Below, in pieces: positions 52,980-61,900 of a stretch of 64,000 bases of DNA. The position numbers and the translations under genes are program-made. The stretch is taken from assembly GCF_003148385.1 (NCBI RefSeq), contig NZ_CP029463.1, forward strand, positions 3,377,305-3,441,304. Direction: 5' to 3'. Positions within the stretch are counted from its first letter, which is position 1; each line of letters opens with the position of its first letter. This stretch comes from Flavobacterium sediminis (GTDB lineage: Bacteria; Bacteroidota; Bacteroidia; Flavobacteriales; Flavobacteriaceae). The notes under the pieces are model-generated. The model searched no databases, had not been told where the DNA came from, and saw nothing but the letters and a program-made list of their open reading frames with translations.

Positions 52980-55900
52980 TTAATTTTCTATATCTCCAAA
53001 AATTATAACATTTGCGCCTCCATTATCTCTTGCAGATGGAGCTATAATACCATCATAACCATTTTCTCTAGCATAAGTTCCAATTTGATGTGTAATATCA
53101 TAACTATCAGATGTTAAATCATCTAAAGATACACCTAATTGTTTTCTCACTTTTGAGTCAGTTAAATCTAAAGCATTATTAAGCTTGACATCTTTCGATA
53201 CTAAAACTCTGCCGCCTAGTGCGTTGTAGTGACTAATTTCTGCTTCTGCTGTTTCCGCAGATACTCCGGCATAAACAGCTGCCTCACCAGGTTTAGAATA
53301 TCTATGATCTGCAGCCTTATTGTATTTATTTACATCCCAAGTTCCATTCACTCTGTCTGGCTTCTCATATCTATAGGCTTTACCTTGCCAACTCTTTCCA
53401 ATTTTCCCTGATTGTAGAACTCTCTTAAAGATCAAAGCGATTGCAACATCTCTTACTAGATCTCCCATTATTTCTTGATCAGTTACAAATTCACCACTAC
53501 TAATTGCCTTAATAGGATCATTTTTAAACTTCTCAAAATCTCCAATGTAGTTCCCGTTGCCTAATTCTCCATTATGCATTTTATTTCCTGCTCCAACAAC
53601 AGTAAATGTATATGAGATATATGAATTATTTGGACCTGGTACTTCAACAGTTATATAGTCTGGCTCTAAAGCATTGGGTATTAACCAATAATCAACAGTT
53701 TTATTAAACTTTAATTGTGGTGTCTTTTCATTTAAATCCAATACATACCAATCTCCCTCTAATCCTTCTATTTCTTTTAATGCAATTGGAGAGTTAGAAG
53801 CATATTGATATGGTGTTAATTCAGGGAATTTACCAGTCAACGGGTCAACTGCAAAAAATCTTCCCACTCGTGGGTCATGCATTCTAAAGGTGTAGTTTAT
53901 GCTATTTCCTTCGCCTTTAATCTCATCATCTTTTTCCTGTCCCTGGAATCCGTAACGATAGGCAGCGCTTGATGCGTGTCTATCCGGTATAAGGCTTCCG
54001 AAAGGATAGTAGTCATTATAACTAAGAACGTCTGGGAAAACTGTTGCTGATAATGGGTCTCCATTGCCATCAACTTTTATCAGTTTTCTATCCGTAACTA
54101 CCGATAATACATTTCCTAAATGATTCGATAATTCATAACGCTTATCTCCAACATAACGGTAATAATTCTCTAATGTTGTTCCAACCAGACCAATTTCTCC
54201 AACACCTTGATCGAATCCTTCACAGATATCTCCTACTCCGTTTTGGTTGGCATCGGTTTGGTTGGCATTTGCCATTGTTGGACAATTATCGCAAACATCT
54301 CCTACTCCATCATCATCATTATCCGTTTGGTCATAGTTTGGAGTGGTAATACAGTTGTCACAAGCATCTCCTACTCCATCACCATCTGTATCTAATTGAT
54401 TTCCTATACCTGCAATACCAGCTTCGTTAACTCCATTTGCTATTAATAAACAATTGTCACAAACATCTCCTACACCATCACCATCTTCATCTTCTTGAAC
54501 CGGATTAAATGTATATGGACAATTATCATCTGCATCTACCACACCATCACCATCGCTATCAAGTGCTTCCGGACCACAATAGGATTGGATAAAACCTTCT
54601 GTCGAATTATTCAACCCAACATAATTCATTGTTATTAAATTATTTTGAGAAGTATACGTTTCGTCAAATGTAAATACATTCTCAGCTGCAGGATCATCAA
54701 TATCTTTTAAATGTTCATCAATTGAATATGTGAAATCACATATTTGAGCCGGTAAAAAGCTATAGAATGCATTACTTGTGTTAGGATCTCTATAAACTAC
54801 ATTTACATCTCCAAGGGTAGAATACTTAGTATTAGGTAGTATTCTAGAACTCATACCCTTATCTTCGTCACCATTAATTATTGTATTATTAGTATTTCCT
54901 ACAAAATCGTCTACATTAAAAACATTACCATTTAATGTCAGCTTAGGCACATATTTATTTCCATTCAACACTAACTCTAAATCAAAATCCCATTCAGTTT
55001 CAGGAAGAGCATTCTCACTTCTTAACACATACGAATCTGTCTTTAAATAAGTTCTATATGACCATCTTGTATACTTTTTACATCTCCAACGTCTACATTT
55101 AAAAATCTTATATTTATTGTAATTTCTACTATGCTTTTCAATTGAAATGACCGGAACATATTCTGTTCCCATTTGGTGTACCAGAATTTTTACAATACTA
55201 TTGTAATACCTTCCGTCATTAACATCTTTGAATTTTTCTCCATGTAGCGTCACAAGATTTCTATATCCTCCTGAAAAATTAATTCCATCATTTATTTTAA
55301 AATGAGAAGAAACATGGATACTTTCGGTTTTTGATCCTGCTTCATCAAAAAAGTTAATTTTTGAATTCTGATCCAGCCATTTTAAAGATTCAAAATTCGG
55401 ATATACACTTGAATAAAATTCTATTCCTGCAAGATTAGGTATGGTAACCGGATTAATGGTCAATACAGATACTTGTTTTTGAACAGATAAGTTAGTTACT
55501 TGTACTTGTTGATTAACTTTACCCGTCTGATTTGTTAAAGCAACCTCATTTTGTTCAATACCTAAACGGTTACTACCATATATATGGTGTTCTTCTAAGA
55601 ATAAACTATTATCATTTTCTAAACGATAAACAGCTAAAACATTTCCTTGTGCATCTCTTTCGTAATAAGTGGTCGTTGTATTTCCGTTATCTATAACTCG
55701 CTTAGCCAAACGATTTCCTAATCCATCGTATTCAAATTCTATTACTTCTCCGGTATCTTTTCTAATTCGATCTACCTTACCGTCTACTCTCCATTCTATA
55801 GTTAATCCTTCAGCATTATCCCTTACTAATTGTCCTATTTCATCATAAGTATAGTTCCCGTAATCCTGATCATCAATATCAGTAGTATTGACAGTATCAG

Positions 55901-58900
55901 AAACACTATCATCAACATTACCCAATTGGTTATTACCATTAGGATTAGGATAATTATAGGATAAATCATCCATCACTGTTCCATTCTGTAGAGTTCTTCT
56001 CAGATTTGTCAGATTTCCGTTTTTATCATAAGAATAAGAACTAGAGTAAGAATTAGTACTTGATGAGCCATTGGCTGCTAAAGAATTCATATTCTTTATT
56101 CTATTCAATTGGTCGTACGTATAATAATTATACTGAGACGTTAATAAATTTTGGTTTTCATCGATTAATGATGTAACCATTTCTTTTATATTTCCATTGA
56201 ACAAATCTCCGTTTCCTTCCAGACCATTACCTTTAGAATGTACAAAAGGAGTATCATTTGAAGTTCTTGAAGTATAATCGCCACTATAATAATTCAAAGC
56301 AAAACCAAAGGCATCTTGTGCAACGTTCAATCCATCTTGTCCGATATCTGTAGTTTGTCCTACTTCCTCAGAGTTAACACCTTTTAACCAGCCTTGAAGT
56401 GTGTATACATAATCTACTCCTTGCACTTCTTTATCCCCGATAACTGTTCTGGCTAAAGGTCCGTGATCATAATACAAATAATTAGCTTCTTTCTCCCAAA
56501 CAACATTATCCTTACTTGTTAAAACCTGTGTAATTCTGTTGTCTGCATCATATTCATATTTATGAATAAATTGTTCATTAATAGTATTAGGTTGATAGGT
56601 TACCTGATTTACATTTCCGCTTATCAAATCATAATCATATAGTACCCGTTTTATTTTTTGATTATCTGTTAATTGTGCATTATTTATACGATTTACTAAT
56701 TCTCTAACATTACCATGTACATCATAATCATAAAAGATTGCATTATCATAATCTTCTTCAGCTGTTGTACCGGTCATATTATCGTAATACAATACACCTG
56801 TTACCCTTTTATGTGAATTACCGCTATAATTGGTAAAATAAGCTGCACTTGTTCCCTCAATTGCTTCATCATCATATTTTGTTGAAGTAACTTGTCTGAA
56901 AACATCTGAAATATTACGAGGATAATCATCAGCAACAGCATCCACAGGAACCCAATTGCTATTACTATTATAAACTAATTTTCCGTTATCATCAATAGAA
57001 ACATCTTGATCTGTTGAGAACTCTCCTGCTTCAAAAATTCTGCCTAAACCATCGTAACGGGTATAACTATAATTCTGAATATCATTATATGGTACAATTT
57101 TGATATTAAATGCTCCTGTATTAACCCTATTAAAAGCAACATTTACAAAAGCAGGACTATCAGGAAAATAATCTATTTTATAAGAGCTAGTACTACTACT
57201 TCCTATTACAATCAAAGTATCATTCAAATAATAATAATATTTTCCTTCTTTACGCTCTAATTTTAACCTATCTCCTAAATTAACATAATAAGGAGTAACA
57301 GTTGTAGTAACCGTTTGCTGATCATTATTAAAATATGTTATATATAACCTTGCAGAACCAGCTACATAAAGTCCATATCTTATATTATTATATACATTCG
57401 TTTCAACCGGAGAGTTATCAAAACCAACTCCCAATACAACATATTCATTCTCCGATAAGTTGCCTGAAATTGTTCTTTCTATATACCCATCATTAAATAA
57501 AATATTATCTGTACTTGCATAAGTACTTATATTCCAGCTAGTATTACCTGAATTTCTAATAATGTTATTACCTTGTACAACTAAATTACTTCCAACTGTT
57601 GTAAACTGAGGAGTAAAAACATTTTCTTGCTGTTTTTTATTCTGAGAAGCAACAATTCTTCCTAAAGCATCATACGCAAAACGTGTTTCACCTCCATCCG
57701 GAGTGGATTGCCATACTAACTGATTTAAGGAATTGTATTTGTATTTCGTTTCCATTGTATGACTAGGCACAGTCGTTCCATCACTTGCACTATCTGCTAA
57801 TGGCTGATCGTCTCTTATGTCATTAATTCCCGTATCAATAGTCGACGGATAAGTCGTAGTACTATTGTCAATTCTGTTAACTCCTTTAGGAGGTACTGTT
57901 TGAATTAAATTTCCTGCCTGATCGTAATAATATAACGTATACTGATATTCCCCGTCAAAACCACTCTTAGTAAAGGTTTCATGGATATTATCCATAGCAG
58001 CATTGATATAATCCGTTCTGAACTGTTGACGAGCTTCCTCAAAATAATCCTCTAACAATTGAGAGTTATAAGTTCCTTGTATATTTTGATTGAAAACTTC
58101 ACAAGGCGTCAGAACATCAAAAGCTATCGGACTAAAATCAGGCACTATTGGCGCCGGCGGACATATTTGATTTTCTTTTGTGTAAATCTGATCTATAAAC
58201 TGAACCCAAGTTAAGGTTGTTCCTGTAGGGTTAAGTATCTGTTGGTCTATATAATTCTTATATGCATCAATAGCATTAATTGTACCTGAATATCCATAAT
58301 TTAACTTAGAAGCTCCGAATTCTCCCAATGTTAAGAATAAAGGATTATCTATATCTGTTAGAATCCCGTTTCCATACTGATTCGTTGCATTTATCTGTCC
58401 GTCATCCAATCCGAAAGTATGTAAATAATACAAATAATCTGATGATATATGACCGTATCTGGCTTCACAAAAGAACTTTGCAGCCAATAATTCTTCTGTA
58501 GTACTTATCTCAAAATCATCAAAGTTAATTTGTCCTGTAAAACTTTTTGCCACAACATCTTTCAATAACGAACCATTGTTTAACCCAAGCCCAACTAAGA
58601 ACTCATTCCACTTTTCATAACATGCTACCGGTTCTATCTGATCCGGGATACATGTTTCACAAGGTACTAATATGTCCTGATAACATTCGTTAATTTCCAT
58701 GCATGAAATCGTACCTGTACCAATATAGTCTTCTTTTCCATCTGTTACAGTGACTGTAAAAGTGTTTAGATATTCGTCAAATTCTAAACCTATCATATTA
58801 GCCACTTGGCTTAAACTTAAAGTAGGAATATTAAATATTACTTCACAAGAAGATTCATCACCGAATGTAAAACCTATTTGAGATCCGTTTTCATTTTCTA

Positions 58901-61900
58901 CCTCATAATAATTATAAATTCCAGTCGGAGAATTTGTTAAAAATTGTGATAATGTATTAAAACTACCTGAAGTATAACCGTCATTTACATTTGAAAGATT
59001 GATCAATTCTTGCAACAATGCTGTTAGACTACTTTGTGCTTCATATAAGAATTTACACTCTGTTAATAAACATGAGCCACCGCCACATACTTTTAACTTA
59101 TCTGCCGGATAATAATCTCCTTCACTAGGATATTTCTCACAGTCTCCTTTACAATCGATACACTCATTATATGCTTCGTGCTCAACCAACATACAAAATT
59201 CAAAAGTTCCGTCCTCATTGATACTTGTAATTTCTAAATGAGAAAAACGTGTTATACTTTCCGGAAAAGTACTGTAAACTTTACATCCTTTTATATATTC
59301 TTTTATCGGAATTTTAATTTGACAATTTTGCTCCTTGTCAAGGTAAAAAAGGATTCCTAAATCGTATGTAGGATCGTAAATATAATTTTGGAAATTGAAA
59401 ATACCCTCATACGTATGGAACATTTCACTTAAAAAAGGATAATTATCTCCGAAATTTTGAGGAACCACTCCATTATTTACAATCTGATAATGCCATAAAT
59501 CATTTAAGAAATTAGTAAACTCCGGTAAAAAATCATCAATATTTTTCTGATTAATATAAACTCTCTCTGTACATTGACAACCGAAATCTAAATTACTTAA
59601 AGTTCCTGAAATCGGAATAATTTCTCCACTGTCATTCAAATAATAAAGAGTTATTAGGAAATTATTTGAAATGTCTAAATCATTACTGATCTGTATACTT
59701 GTTATTTTATCAAGTGCTGTAAAAGATGAATTCAGACTTAAAACTGTTTGTATTCCATTTACATTTATAGTATAATTATTAGCACTTGAAGACCAAGTTG
59801 CTACAAAATCTTCATCTTCTAAAATTTGAGGTAAAATCCCTTGCTCATAACCGTAAGTAACTACGTTAGCCGGATCTGAATCATCAAGTAAACTTATAGC
59901 TGTTGCTGAACTAAGTAAACCATCAGTATTTAACTCATTCATTAAACGTACTAAACCTCTTTCAAACCTTGTTTTATTAGCACACCCGCTTCCTGCATCA
60001 GTTTCTGAACTTGTTGTAAGGTCTCCTCCGTTTTCATCAAACTGACAATCACCGATAGGTGCAATCGTTGTTCCCTCAATAATAATCTCTTCTGTTGGAC
60101 AATCTTCAGAAGGAGTCACATTATTTCGTTCTATTTCCGCTATTATTCTAAAAGTTGAATTCGTTCCGGAAACATAATAAATTTCTTTAAACTTAGTGAT
60201 ATAAAAATCTCCGTTTGCATAATCACTCCATGACGGAGACTGAGTTAATGAAGGATCACAAGGGTTGTAATAATTTTGCGGCTCTTTTATATCTAATACA
60301 ATTGCCTGACCGGTTCCCACTGTTAAATTCCATAATTCAGGATCAACTGAATCTTGCTCACCGGTAATCACTTCATTACCTGTTAATATCGTAGTATTCC
60401 CTCCCAAGGCAACATACAAATCTGTTGCCAAATAAGGCATTTCATATAGATGTAAAGACTCAGGATCTGTTAATGAAGATGATAAATTTAATCCATAACT
60501 ATTCCAATTCGTATCAATTAGTCCATTTAAAAGATTTTCTATATCAAATAATAACGGACATTTTCCGGTTTCTAAAAAATAAGATGAATCTGCATCCAAT
60601 TCTGAATTAGCTGCTGCAACATCATCCGGCACACCTGAATCGTATCCATAATCAGCAGGTATAAAACGCTTCTCTTTCTCTAAATAATATTGTAATGTAC
60701 TATTTTGACATACATCACTTTCAAACGGATTATTCAATGTTATCGTAGTAGCCCCTGATTTAACACTCTGAATCAAATTCAATAATCTATCATAATTATT
60801 ATCATATAAATTATTTACTGTGTCAACAAAATCAGGAGAAAGAACAGAATTATATTTTCTGAATAAAGTCTCAAAAGTATCTGTATTCTCTGTATTTCCA
60901 ATACAATCATTATATCCATTATGCTGAATAGCATAAATATGTGAAAAAACTGTTTTTGTCTTTTCTTTCAGAGAAATATAGTTATCTCTGAAAGTTTGCC
61001 AAATTCTATTCTTCTGATAATCGGTTATCGTTGAAGAACTATTAATATCATTTAATAAAGTAACCGGATCTTTTGTTTCTCCTGTTGCTGTAAACAAAAT
61101 GCTGTATACACTAGCTGTATTAGGTGCCAAACCATTACTCAACATAATTGTATAATAAGCGGTACCAAGCATGTGCATATTTTTTGAAATACCACTTGGA
61201 TTGTCGAGCATAAAACCATCATAATTGTATAGTAATGCTTCTTTCATTAAATTTCTACGGATAGTCTTTTCTTCTAACGCTTCTGTAGAATATTGAATAT
61301 TATAGAAAGGATCTTGAGTGGAATAAGCTCCTTCAAAAGAAACTAGATTATGAAACTCATTACTTGCATAAGCATCAGCAAAAGTTGTATAATTTCTAAG
61401 TATCTCATCATAAGTATCAGAGTTAACTCCTGTACTAAAAGGATATATTTGATCGCAAATCGCCAGGAAATATTTATAATAATGGTATTCCGGATGATAT
61501 GGTACTAATGAATTAGCCCATGAAGGTTGCCAATAATTGTTTAAAAAATCGTCAATATAAGCTAACTCTTCTGGCTTTACTTTACCATCCACAACAACTA
61601 CCCCCGGAAGAATAGGCGGCTCATATCCTCCATCATCTGTTTCTTCGACTTCAATATAAGCCTCTACTCCATATTCGTCAGCATAAGGAGTTAAAGGAAA
61701 TCTCCAACTTGCCGTTGTATAGCCTGAAGTTCCATCAATTCCTTCATAAATTAATCCATTATATTCATCAAAAACACTTAAACTATTATAATCTGTTTGA
61801 GTAGCTGTTCCTTCTTCACCAGTTGTATCATCATCTGCTTCTTCTCCTCCGTCAGAAAATTTATCCAATCCTCCATATTGTCCGGTCGGGCTTACATCTG

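Noticed and set aside
54207..54600. Regular DNA repeats resembling a CRISPR array
   Set aside because: The periodicity comes from encoded DxDGDGVGDxCDNC repeats inside the open RHS frame; units vary in length and no cas genes are present.
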